A stretch of 8,637 nucleotides of DNA from Gammaproteobacteria bacterium (GTDB lineage Bacteria; Pseudomonadota; Gammaproteobacteria; J044), in NCBI GenBank assembly GCA_003696465.1, contig RFHG01000103.1, forward strand, positions 1 to 8,637, in the 5' to 3' direction. Below are positions 1-6,317 of the stretch, one piece after another. The notes below the pieces were generated by a model that saw only the letters and a list, made by a program, of their open reading frames with translations, had not been told where the DNA came from and did no database searches. Each line of letters begins with the position of its first letter. Positions within the stretch are counted from its first letter, which is position 1. Position numbers and translations under genes: made by a program.

Positions 1-74
1 AGGCCGCGCTGGGCACGCATGGCGGTCCAGCCGCTGTAAATCTTGCCGCCGACCTTCAGCTCCACGTCAGCCAT
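1..74 (-). CDS. P: Baseplate hub protein, Mu gpP-like (N-terminal fragment, cut by window edge)
   Basis: Only the first 24 codons and two bases are inside the window. The visible start reads MADVELKVGGKIYSGWTAMR, the short beta-strand opening typical of Mu gpP / P2 gpD-like hub proteins (a hydrophobic strand, a glycine-rich turn, then a G-W and a positively charged strand). The ATG at 74-72 overlaps the stop of gene N by 8 bp, so the two are translationally coupled, and a strong GGAGGT lies at 85-80, five bases upstream. In Mu, P follows N directly, and gpP forms part of the central hub under the tail tube. The family call rests on position plus this short opening; the rest of the protein is outside the window. 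Confidence 0.75.
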   Translation of the reverse strand, partial: MADVELKVGGKIYSGWTAMRAQRG

Positions 75-1263
75 TCAACACCTCCAGAGATTCGCCACCG
101 GGTACAAAACCGGGATGACGGATATTGTTGCGGACCACGATCTCGCCAGCACGGGAAGCATCGCCGTATATCTGGTGCGCCAGCAGCAGGGCCGGGGTGG
201 TGGCGGACGTGATGATCGTCCGCACCGAGGGTAGTTGAGCACCACGCCCCCGAAGATCGGCCGATACCGCCGCGCGCAAGGCCGACAAGTTCTGGTAGAC
301 CACATCGGAAACCGGGCGGCCATACACCGGATCGACTGCTTCCATCTGGGCATCTATGGCATCCGCCAGGCGATCGCGCACTGCCAGTGCCTCATCACGG
401 GTCGGGAATGTGGCCAGCGCGGACTGCCGCGCTGCCTCGGCAACCGCCACGCGCTGCACAATCCGATGCAATGCTGCAGAAGACCGCGACTGCTGCCTGC
501 GCGCTCCGGTGGTGGCTGCAATGGCCGGGCTGCTTTCTCCGGCGGAGAACAGCGATTCGTACATGCCAATTGCCCTCAGGGGCTCACTGGCAACTGCCTG
601 GACCTGCCCCAGTGCGCCTACGATGGCCACCGCCATGTTGCCCGGGGCGCGAATCGCTGCCGCAATCGGCCCACTCACATCGCCCACCAGTCTCGTCAGG
701 CCGTCCAGGGTGCGATCCAGCTCACTCTCGAGTTCGGCGACCAGCGCCTCCGGCAGGCCCTCCACACTCCATTCGGAGGAAAAGTCAGCCGTGGCCGCCT
801 CCACCAGCGCATCGCTGCGCGCCAGTACCAGGCTTCTGGTGTCAGTTGCCGTGGCAGGCTGGGCAGCCTCACCGGCTTCCACGAAGACAATGGAGAAGCG
901 GGCAATGCCACCTTCTCGGGTGCTTTCACTCAGGCGGTAGCCGCGTACCGCAACCTGCAGGCGCCCAAGGTACGGGTGTACCAGCGTGCCCGGCCCGTCA
1001 CCGGATTCCAGCGCCTCAATCAGCGCATCCCGTGCTGCCATGTAGTCGCCGCTACGTTGGCCATTTTCTGTGATGGTCGAGGCCAGCACGTAGGCCTCTA
1101 CCTGATAGCTGCGCGCATCGCGCCCCAGATCCTCTGCGAAGGGCCGATCACGCAGCGGATATTCATGCACCGCCAGGCGGCGTCCTCCACTCACCCCGGC
1201 CTGCTCCACCTGGAACGGCACATTACGGAACGAAGCCTGCTGCAGTCGCTCGAGCCAACTCAC
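67..1263 (-). CDS. N: DNA circularization / tail protein, Mu gpN-like
   Basis: A 398-residue protein. The first ~100 residues match the DNA_circ_N domain: a W and F-rich opening, GGRR at 26-29, HEYPLRD at 33-39, EDLGRDAR at 44-51 and GPGTLVHPYLG at 90-100. The middle (about 150-330) is alanine-rich and predicted helical. The C-terminus (about 365-398) has an IYGDASRAGEIVVRNN-like segment, resembling the LysM-like end common in gpN homologues. In Mu, N is needed for tail assembly and is historically linked to circularization of injected DNA; in the virion it belongs to the tail tip. The start is GTG at 1263 with AGGAG nine bases upstream; the conserved domain begins at once, so no later start is sensible. 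It precedes P, as in Mu, but is separated from the tape measure by an opposite-strand cargo gene. Confidence 0.9.
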   Translation of the reverse strand: MSWLERLQQASFRNVPFQVEQAGVSGGRRLAVHEYPLRDRPFAEDLGRDARSYQVEAYVLASTITENGQRSGDYMAARDALIEALESGDGPGTLVHPYLGRLQVAVRGYRLSESTREGGIARFSIVFVEAGEAAQPATATDTRSLVLARSDALVEAATADFSSEWSVEGLPEALVAELESELDRTLDGLTRLVGDVSGPIAAAIRAPGNMAVAIVGALGQVQAVASEPLRAIGMYESLFSAGESSPAIAATTGARRQQSRSSAALHRIVQRVAVAEAARQSALATFPTRDEALAVRDRLADAIDAQMEAVDPVYGRPVSDVVYQNLSALRAAVSADLRGRGAQLPSVRTIITSATTPALLLAHQIYGDASRAGEIVVRNNIRHPGFVPGGESLEVLNG

Positions 1264-1265
1264 GA

Positions 1266-1274
1266 TGCTAGACT
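1266..1274 (+). promoter_or_regulatory. Possible extended -10 promoter for the cargo gene
   Basis: TGCTAGACT at 1266-1274 has the TGn of an extended -10 followed by TAGACT, four of six matches to TATAAT. No convincing -35 is present 16-18 bases upstream (TCGCTC). It lies 33 bases before the cargo-gene ATG, inside the short gap and the first codons of gene N. The cargo gene must have a promoter close by, because everything around it is transcribed on the other strand, but this particular match is weak and could be chance. Confidence 0.25.
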
Positions 1275-1294
1275 CCTGGTGTTAGGCATCCAGG
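1275..1294. promoter_or_regulatory. Small inverted repeat between divergent gene N and cargo gene
   Basis: CCTGGTG at 1275-1281 pairs with CA-CCAGG at 1287-1294 (one bulged T at 1289), leaving a five-base loop. In the minus-strand RNA the 3' arm of this stem contains the AGG of the AGGAG ribosome binding site of gene N. In the plus-strand RNA the stem ends two bases before the AGAGGA ribosome binding site of the cargo gene. It could act as an RNA hairpin tuning either start or as a protein-binding dyad; it is short, so chance is possible. Confidence 0.35.
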
Positions 1295-1307
1295 CGAGAG
1301 GAAACCA

Positions 1308-1721
1308 ATGCGAAAACTGCTGATTTCGGTCACGCTGTTGCTGGTCAGCCAAGTAACCACTGCCGGCAATGTGCTCACGGACATATTCCGCTATGAGTGC
1401 AAGCATGCCAGCGCCGAGAAAGATGGCTTTACATGCACTACGGACAGAAACGGCGTCATGCACATCCGTCTTGCGCACGATCCAAAGAGCCAAAGCGAGG
1501 AGAAAAACGAATACACGGCCTACCAGCTCAGTAAGCTGCTGAAGAGCTACCATTCCATGCCAGACCCACATTCCTCTACGGGGCGCGCCAGCAAGTTCTA
1601 CATTACCGCAGACTACTGGCCAGCGACCCGGAAGAAATCCTGCTCTTTTATTAAGACCCAGCTCAGGGTGGGCGAGCCGCATATTGACCGCTACAGCTGG
1701 ACGTGCCAAGAAAACAAATAG
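1308..1721 (+). CDS. Secreted four-cysteine protein of unknown function; phage moron (cargo gene)
   Basis: I do not recognise a family. The 137-residue product starts with a Sec signal peptide: MRK, then a hydrophobic stretch at 4-14, and a likely cleavage after TTA at 17-19. The mature part (~118 residues) is hydrophilic, has four cysteines (C31, C43, C112, C133) that could form two disulfides, and has no further membrane span, so a periplasmic or secreted protein is likely. AGAGGA at 1297-1302 gives a good ribosome binding site for the ATG at 1308. It is the only plus-strand gene here, sits between tape measure and N, and its GC (about 53% by hand count) is clearly below its neighbours, all signs of separate acquisition. 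Its stop is two bases from the tape-measure stop. By analogy with other phage morons it may change the lysogen's envelope, for example in superinfection exclusion or host fitness; that is inference only. Confidence 0.8.
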   Translation: MRKLLISVTLLLVSQVTTAGNVLTDIFRYECKHASAEKDGFTCTTDRNGVMHIRLAHDPKSQSEEKNEYTAYQLSKLLKSYHSMPDPHSSTGRASKFYITADYWPATRKKSCSFIKTQLRVGEPHIDRYSWTCQENK

Positions 1722-1723
1722 CC

Positions 1724-3325
1724 TCACGGCGCTACTCCCCACACAGAATACGTCTCGGCTTCCATCTGCACTCCGCCACTGGCGGTTGCTTCGCGCACCT
1801 GTGGCCGCCCGTCTCCGGTCACCTCGACGCGGATCAGCCCGCCGACCTCGGCCCGCCCGGCGCCGGGGTCGAGGGTACGCGCGGGTGCCGCGGCGCTCAT
1901 CGACAGGCCCAGCCTTGACTTGATCCACCCTGGCAGCATGTCGGCCAGGCCCTGGATCTTTTCTCTGAGCATCGCGGCCAGATCAAAGCCCGTCACGGCC
2001 TTGATGAGGCCGTTCAGGGACTCGAGCAGCAGGGTGAAGGGATTGAACTCCTGGATCAGCTTGACCACGCCTTGCAGGAAACCGCCCTTGAAGGCCTTTT
2101 TCACGGCATTGAACTTGCCCGTAAACCATTCGGTGATGCTGTCCCAGTTCTTGTAGATGAGGTACACCGCGCCGGCGATGGCAGCGACTGCCCCGAGGAT
2201 CCAGCCGACCGGAGTGGCCATCAGCGCTGCGCCCAGGCCATACACCGCCTGGGTAGCCGTCACCAGAGAGAGCAGAAGCGGGCCAGCCATGATCGCGACC
2301 AGGGCGGCGACCACGGGCTTCCATGAGCCGAAGAGGTCATGCAGCCACCGCAGCCCGCTGCCGACGGCTTGCATCATCGACCAGATGGCCTGCAGTACTT
2401 GCCAGAGGGTTTTCAGGGCCTCGACGATATTCACACCGACTTGCCGCGCGATCTCATCCATACGGCCACTGGCCGCGAGCGCGTTCAGCATCTCCAGGAA
2501 CGCGCCGAGCTTGCCCTTGAGCCAGTCGAACACACCATTGGCCATCACCTTGTTGGCGAAGCGGGTCCACTGATCGGAAATCATGGAGATCATGCCGGAC
2601 CAGGTCTTCGCCTGCTCGGCGGCTGCGCCCTTCGATGACCTGCCCATCTCCTCGACCAGGGCGCGGATGGCCTCGCGACCGAGTCGCCCCTTGCGCGAGA
2701 GCTCCTGAACCTGGGCTGCGGTGATTCCCATGCGCCTGGCCAGCAGATCCCATACCGGCACCCCGCGCTCGATGAGCTGCAGCGCCTCCTCCCCCTGCAG
2801 CTTGCTCTTGGTCCATGCCTGGCCGACGGCCAGGATGATGCCCTGCATGTCGGCGGCCGAGCCGCCCATCTTGGCGGTCTGGTCGACCAGCGCCTGGAGC
2901 GTGCCGTCGGTCGGGTCCAGCCCGAAGGTGCGCAGGCGCACGAAGGCCTTCATCATGTCGTCGAGCTCATAGGGCACCGTGTTCGCAAACTGGCTGACCC
3001 AGTCCATCGACCTGGCGGCCGCCTCGTTGCTGCCCTCCAGGCTCCTGAGCATGGCCTGGTATTTCTCGAACTGCGCGGCGGTGTCAATGAACAGCTTCTT
3101 GAACGCGAAACCGGCCGCGCCGGTGAGCGCGGTGGCCCGGGCGGCGAAGGCGGCGGCCTGTCGGGTCACATTGCCAAGCGCCCGGCCCGTGTTGGCCGCC
3201 TGCACAGAGATACGATCCAGGCCACTGTTTCGGGACAGGCCTTCGAGTTGTCTGCCAAGGCGCTTGATCGGGGCGGTCGCCTGATCGACCACCTTGATCA
3301 GCAAGCTAACGTTCATGTCGCTCAT
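1724..3325 (-). CDS. Tail tape measure protein (Mu gp42-like)
   Basis: A 533-residue tape measure that sets tail length and sits inside the tail tube. The start (DMNVSLLIKVVDQATAPIKR) is the usual opening of Mu-type tape measures. Residues ~75-260 match the conserved tape-measure N-terminal domain, including the stretch FANTVPYELDDMMKAFVRL at 113-131, GLDP at 135-138, LIERGVPVWDLL at 184-195 and ARRMGI at 196-201. Two hydrophobic helices lie at about 337-357 and 360-391, followed by YKNWDSI, as is common in this family. The C-terminus (~470-533) is polar. If fully helical, 533 residues would span roughly 80 nm, modest for a contractile tail. The ribosome binding site is poor (only AGG twelve bases before the ATG at 3325), and the start lies inside the frameshifted chaperone reading frame, which suggests translational coupling. 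ATG at 3316 is an alternative start. Confidence 0.92.
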   Translation of the reverse strand: MSDMNVSLLIKVVDQATAPIKRLGRQLEGLSRNSGLDRISVQAANTGRALGNVTRQAAAFAARATALTGAAGFAFKKLFIDTAAQFEKYQAMLRSLEGSNEAAARSMDWVSQFANTVPYELDDMMKAFVRLRTFGLDPTDGTLQALVDQTAKMGGSAADMQGIILAVGQAWTKSKLQGEEALQLIERGVPVWDLLARRMGITAAQVQELSRKGRLGREAIRALVEEMGRSSKGAAAEQAKTWSGMISMISDQWTRFANKVMANGVFDWLKGKLGAFLEMLNALAASGRMDEIARQVGVNIVEALKTLWQVLQAIWSMMQAVGSGLRWLHDLFGSWKPVVAALVAIMAGPLLLSLVTATQAVYGLGAALMATPVGWILGAVAAIAGAVYLIYKNWDSITEWFTGKFNAVKKAFKGGFLQGVVKLIQEFNPFTLLLESLNGLIKAVTGFDLAAMLREKIQGLADMLPGWIKSRLGLSMSAAAPARTLDPGAGRAEVGGLIRVEVTGDGRPQVREATASGGVQMEAETYSVWGVAP

Positions 3326-3700
3326 AGAATCGCTGCGCCTGTTGATGCCATGAAAGCAACTCGACCGCCTCCAGCTCCATCAGCTCGGACGGCGGCCACC
3401 CGAAGGCAAACGCGAGGTCTGCCGCTATTTCCCGCCAGTTGGCAGGACACCCCCGAAAAAACCGGCCACCGCCTCGGATACGGCAGCAAAGTCCTCGCCG
3501 TCCATCTCCTCGACCGCCGAGGGCGGAATGGCGGCCAAGGCGCTGATCAGGCGTACGCTCTTGTCCACATCGCCTTCGGCCTCGTCCAGCGCCTTGAGGT
3601 GCTTCACGCGCGGCCGCGGCAGTTCCAGGGTGTCGATGACCTCACCGTTTGCCGTGATGGGGTACTTGAGCCTGATGGTTTTGATCGCGTTGTCCGACAT
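3306..3700 (-). CDS. Tail assembly chaperone -1 frameshift fusion (GpE-type C-terminus)
   Basis: Ribosomes slipping back one base at 3461-3455 read the first 82 chaperone residues, then 49 more (from RGCPANWREIAADLAFAFGW onward, ending YERHER) to a TAG at 3308-3306, giving a 131-residue fusion. The added part has the W-R-E-I / A-F-x-F-G-W-P-P / E-L-x-x-L-E / W-H-x-x-A-x-R-F-Y pattern of the P2 GpE-like tail proteins. It has no good start of its own. In P2 (E/E') and many long-tailed phages such a -1 fusion, made in minor amount, bridges the tape measure to tail-tube subunits during assembly. The frame runs 20 bp into the tape-measure gene. The join is not observed directly, but the slip site, downstream stem and intact family-like extension all agree. 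Confidence 0.85.
3425..3700 (-). CDS. Tail assembly chaperone, unshifted form (Mu gp41-like)
   Basis: A 91-residue protein of the Mu-type tail assembly chaperone family (phage tail assembly protein, often labelled gp41). It opens with a strand-rich part (KTIRLKYPI, then VIDTLELPRPRVKHLKAL at 21-38) followed by acidic helices (LDEAEGDVDKSVRLISALA at 38-56; AVEEMDGEDFAAVSEAVAGFF at 62-82), the usual layout of these proteins. It should coat the tape measure in the cytoplasm before tube polymerisation and be absent from the finished virion. GGAGG lies eight bases upstream of the ATG at 3700, overlapping the end of the tail-tube gene three bases away. The last nine codons after the slip site, ending in TAG, are used only when the ribosome does not shift. 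Confidence 0.88.
   Translation of the reverse strand: MSDNAIKTIRLKYPITANGEVIDTLELPRPRVKHLKALDEAEGDVDKSVRLISALAAIPPSAVEEMDGEDFAAVSEAVAGFFGGVLPTGGK
3430..3461 (-). promoter_or_regulatory. Programmed -1 ribosomal frameshift signal
   Basis: Read on the minus strand, the zero-frame codons GGT TTT TTC contain the heptamer T TTT TTC at 3461-3455, a perfect X XXY YYZ slippery site. Seven bases downstream, TCCTGCC (3447-3441) pairs with GGCGGGA (3436-3430) around a four-base AACT loop: a 7-bp stem with one G-U pair, at the distance normally found for stimulatory structures. P2 uses a very similar T-run heptamer in its E/E' genes. The -1 frame continues for 49 codons into a GpE-like sequence. Confidence 0.85.
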
Positions 3701-3703
3701 GGG

Positions 3704-4063
3704 TTACGCCTCCTCGGCCGGCATGCCGGCAAACTTGAGCGGGATCTTGCCGCCTTCGCCCTCGCTCAGTACGGGCGGATCGGTCAGGAAGGCATGGCGT
3801 ACGATGTACACCTGCCCGGTGTCGCACTCGAAGGTGATGGTGGCGTTGGTGATGCTGCGGATGGTCTCCAGGCTGTCGCCCTTCGCCAACGAGATCTCGC
3901 ACTCGACCGTGGCCTCTTTGGTTTTCTCGGCATAGCCGTGGACCGTGCCCGCGCCCACCACCGGTTCGCGCACCTGGCCACCCAGATCGATCTTCGCACC
4001 CGGATTGGAGCGCAGCAGGTCGCCGTCGACCTTGATGTAAGCAGTGCCAAGTAGCTGTGGCAT
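3704..4063 (-). CDS. M: Tail tube protein (Mu gpM-like)
   Basis: A 119-residue phage tail tube protein, the size expected for Mu gpM. It opens with LLGTAYIKVDGDLL, typical for this family, and has GAKIDLGGQVREPVVG at 22-37, a region usually followed by the Y-x-E-K-x-K-E-A-x-V-E-C-E-I strand as seen here at 45-58. The rest alternates strands expected for the tube beta-barrel, with ITFECDTGQVYIVRHAFLTDP at about 75-95. It should polymerise as stacked hexamers inside the sheath. GGAGG lies eight bases before the ATG at 4063, directly after the sheath stop codon, so sheath and tube are made from one message in tight sequence, as in Mu. Two cysteines at most; no signal or membrane span. Confidence 0.92.
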   Translation of the reverse strand: MPQLLGTAYIKVDGDLLRSNPGAKIDLGGQVREPVVGAGTVHGYAEKTKEATVECEISLAKGDSLETIRSITNATITFECDTGQVYIVRHAFLTDPPVLSEGEGGKIPLKFAGMPAEEA

Positions 4064-4076
4064 GGTTCAGGCCTCC

Positions 4077-5552
4077 TTAAACGATGAACTGGATCTGCTC
4101 GGCGAAGACGCGGAGCTGGTTGACCAGGTTCGGCGGACTCATGACGTCGATGCGGTTGGGATCGTTGGCGTTACGCTCGACGATGAGATCGGTCTTGTAC
4201 TGGTCGAAGTCCTCCACCAGCCCCTGCAGCTCGAGCTCCCGGAACAGCGCCAGCAGCTCGGCACGGATGATGCCCGGCGTGACAATCGCCTGGCCGGGAC
4301 CGAACTGGGTGCCGTCGTCCGCCAGCTTGTGGCGCGGAAACTTCTGCGTGATGCGCGCACGGGTGGCGTAGCGGATGTAGCCCAGGGTCGCCGGCGTGGT
4401 CACGTCCAGGTAGGAGGTGTCTTCCACGCCGTAGGCATTGACCTGGTAGGTGGTGATGGCCCGCTCGATGAGCACCTGGCCGCCGGCGTCGACGGTGTAG
4501 GTGCTGATCCCGTCGTAGAGCAGCAGGTTGCGCTCCTCCATCGTCCAGCGATCCTCCACGGCCGGCGGCAGGATGCCGGGCAGCGGCAGGGTCTGCAGGG
4601 GGCGGGCCGGATCGATGGACAGGCTCTTGGCCGCCACGGCGGCGTACACGGCCGCCCAGATCCAGGGCGGCGTGGGCGAGCTGTTGGTGCCCATGCAGGT
4701 GACCAGGTGGTCGTTGCGGCCGTCGCCGAAGGTGCCGGTGGCGGCGTGGGTGCCGCGGTAGGCGCTGTAGGCGATCCCGTCCACCATGCGCGTGGGGCCC
4801 CAGCGGTCCTTGAGCTCGAGCGCCAGCGCATCGAGGTTGGCGGTGTCGGTGTAGGGCATGACGATGGTGTTCCACCACTCGTCACCGAAGGCCGCGATGG
4901 CGGTGTTCACGTCGGGGTTGGCGGCACCGCCGGACATGCCCGTGATCGTCACGGCGATGCCGGCCGGGGTGCGCTCGCCCTGGTAGTAGTTCACGCGCAG
5001 ATCGATATCGTTGCCGGCCTCGCCAGCATGGCGCGCGGTCAGGTCCACCTGGGTGGTCACGGAGGCATTGACGGCCGCGGCGACCGGCAGGGTGTCGTCG
5101 GCGTTGATGGCAGCGGCCAGTGCCGCGGCCACCGCAGCCCCGGTGTCTCCCGACTTGACGCCCACGCGAACCCTCTGGCCTGCGATGTAGACGCTGAGGG
5201 TGCCACTCTCGGTGGCCTGACCGGCGGTATCGATGCTGCCGGTGGCGGCCACAGCCGCACCGTCATCATCCAGGGCTATGGCCCAGGTTTCGGTGAACCG
5301 GTTGGCCACGCGCAGCGCCTTGAGCATCTCGGCCAGCATCGAGCCGCGACCGAAGGCATCCTCGGCCTGGGCGTCGGAGGTGATGCGCGTGGGCGTGCCT
5401 GCGGCCACGGAGCCGGTCGCCAGGCGCTGGCCCAGCACCAGGATCTTGTGCGAGATGGCCGGCGTGCCCTGCACCGCACGGGTGTTGTCGAACTCGATGT
5501 AGACGAGCGGCACCCGGATGTTCGAGGGGATGTCGTTGAAGGAAATCGGCAT
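4077..5552 (-). CDS. L: Contractile tail sheath protein (Mu gpL-like)
   Basis: A 491-residue sheath subunit, close to the length of Mu gpL. It starts PISFNDIPSNIRVPLVYIEF, the classic Mu-type sheath opening that forms the inter-subunit arm; residues 33-50 carry ISHKILVLGQR. An alanine- and threonine-rich outer domain spans about 100-225, a conserved core with YAPWIWA-like PPWIWAAVYAAVAA lies near 295, and the C-terminal domain (about 400-491) has FGPGQAIVTPGIIRAELLAL and ends with strands around RIDVMSPPNLVNQLRVFAEQIQF. It defines the phage as contractile (myovirus morphology) and contracts on infection. The ribosome binding site AGGAG overlaps the end of the upstream gp38-like gene, and the ATG is seven bases from that stop. 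Confidence 0.95.
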   Translation of the reverse strand: MPISFNDIPSNIRVPLVYIEFDNTRAVQGTPAISHKILVLGQRLATGSVAAGTPTRITSDAQAEDAFGRGSMLAEMLKALRVANRFTETWAIALDDDGAAVAATGSIDTAGQATESGTLSVYIAGQRVRVGVKSGDTGAAVAAALAAAINADDTLPVAAAVNASVTTQVDLTARHAGEAGNDIDLRVNYYQGERTPAGIAVTITGMSGGAANPDVNTAIAAFGDEWWNTIVMPYTDTANLDALALELKDRWGPTRMVDGIAYSAYRGTHAATGTFGDGRNDHLVTCMGTNSSPTPPWIWAAVYAAVAAKSLSIDPARPLQTLPLPGILPPAVEDRWTMEERNLLLYDGISTYTVDAGGQVLIERAITTYQVNAYGVEDTSYLDVTTPATLGYIRYATRARITQKFPRHKLADDGTQFGPGQAIVTPGIIRAELLALFRELELQGLVEDFDQYKTDLIVERNANDPNRIDVMSPPNLVNQLRVFAEQIQFIV

Positions 5553-5558
5553 CGGTGA

Positions 5559-5744
5559 TTACTCCTTGCTGGTGGCCTTGGTCGCCTTGGGCGCGCGGGC
5601 CTCGACCACGTCGCCGTCTTTCAGGCGGCGCAGCCAGTAGCGGTTGCGGGGCACGGTGGCGCCGGCGGGATCCAGGTGTTCGCCGGTAGCGGGGTCGCGC
5701 ACCTGCACGCCCTTGGCCGGCTTGATGGTGAAGGTCTGGCTCAT
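5559..5744 (-). CDS. DUF2635 small protein (Mu gp38-like)
   Basis: A 61-residue protein of the DUF2635 family, always found just before the sheath gene in Mu-like phages. The family core is complete: FTIKPAKGVQVRDPATGEHL at 5-24, a G-A-T-V-P-R-N-x-Y-W-L-R-R-L block at 28-42 and G-D-V-V at 44-47. A basic and alanine-rich tail follows (APKATKATSKE). Its role is not established. It sits between the tail terminator-like gp37 gene and the sheath gene with GGAGGA directly before the ATG. It is short enough to be missed by automatic callers, but family match and spacing make it real. Confidence 0.88.
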   Translation of the reverse strand: MSQTFTIKPAKGVQVRDPATGEHLDPAGATVPRNRYWLRRLKDGDVVEARAPKATKATSKE

Positions 5745-5753
5745 GGCTCCTCC

Positions 5754-6317
5754 TTACAGTTGGTCCAGGCCGGTAACGTGGTCCTCGGCCAGCGGCTCGC
5801 CGTCCTGCGTGGTATCGAGGTCGTGCACCACGTCGAAGGTGACGAAATCGTCCAGGGTGGCGAGATCGGCCGTGTAGTCGAACGGCATGTTGGGCAGTTC
5901 GAGGTTGATGCCGTAGACCGTGCCGCCCAGCTCGATGAGGGTCTCGCGGAACAGGTTGTCGACACCACGCAGCTTCAGCGTGCCCACATCCGGCACCGCG
6001 AGATTGGCCAGGCGCGGCAGCAGGCGCTCGAGCATGTCGTAGGCACCGATCACACGGGCATTGCCCCGGCGCCGATCGGCCTCCGCGGCGCCCTTGCTCA
6101 CCACGTAGCAACTGAAGCGCCCGTGGTGGTACTCGCTGCCGGCACCCGGGGTCATGCCCTGGAAGGCCACGTACACCCCCGGCGAGAACTGCAGCGCCCG
6201 CTGCAGGCTGTCCACGCTCCAGCCTCCAGGCAGCGAGCCGGTCTTGCGCACGGTGCCGCCAAGGGTAGCGGCCACCTCGGCCAGGACGGCGTCTTCCACG
6301 GCGGCGATGAGGCCCAC
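5754..6317 (-). CDS. DUF1834 protein, probable tail terminator (Mu gp37-like)
   Basis: A 187-residue protein of the Gp37/DUF1834 family. Visible features: an N-terminal helix (GLIAAVEDAVLAEVAATLG), the segment PGVYVAFQGM at about 46-55, a strand GRFSCYVVSKG at 66-76, the helix GAYDMLERLLPRLANL at about 91-106 and LELPNMPFDY at 138-147. Position between gp36 and gp38 and general layout fit a tail-terminator or tail-completion protein that caps the tail end facing the head; that role is inferred from family context. The start is GTG at 6317, immediately after the gp36 TAA with no base between, and GGAGG eight bases upstream supports it. The conserved reading begins at the start, so a later start would cut into the domain. 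Confidence 0.88.
   Translation of the reverse strand: MGLIAAVEDAVLAEVAATLGGTVRKTGSLPGGWSVDSLQRALQFSPGVYVAFQGMTPGAGSEYHHGRFSCYVVSKGAAEADRRRGNARVIGAYDMLERLLPRLANLAVPDVGTLKLRGVDNLFRETLIELGGTVYGINLELPNMPFDYTADLATLDDFVTFDVVHDLDTTQDGEPLAEDHVTGLDQL

Noticed and set aside
235..1323. Plus-strand open frame (362 codons) opposite gene N
   Set aside because: Antisense shadow of N; it also overlaps the start of the real cargo gene in another frame and has no ribosome binding site.
1773..1792. CCGCC-ACT-GGCGG hairpin followed by TTGCTT, considered as a terminator for the cargo gene
   Set aside because: Only a 5-bp stem with a three-base loop and a poor T run, and it lies inside tape-measure coding sequence where GC-rich codons readily produce such pairs.
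1260..1928. Minus-strand open frame (222 codons) covering the cargo gene
   Set aside because: It starts inside the tape-measure gene in another frame, and its composition (arginine-rich first part) is that of a shadow. The cargo gene opposite has a signal peptide and a good ribosome binding site, so the plus strand is the coding one.
4044..5558. Long plus-strand open frame (504 codons) opposite the sheath gene
   Set aside because: It is an antisense shadow: low-complexity G, V, H, R and D composition typical of reading the complement of high-GC codons, no ribosome binding site, and the sheath gene on the other strand is unmistakable.
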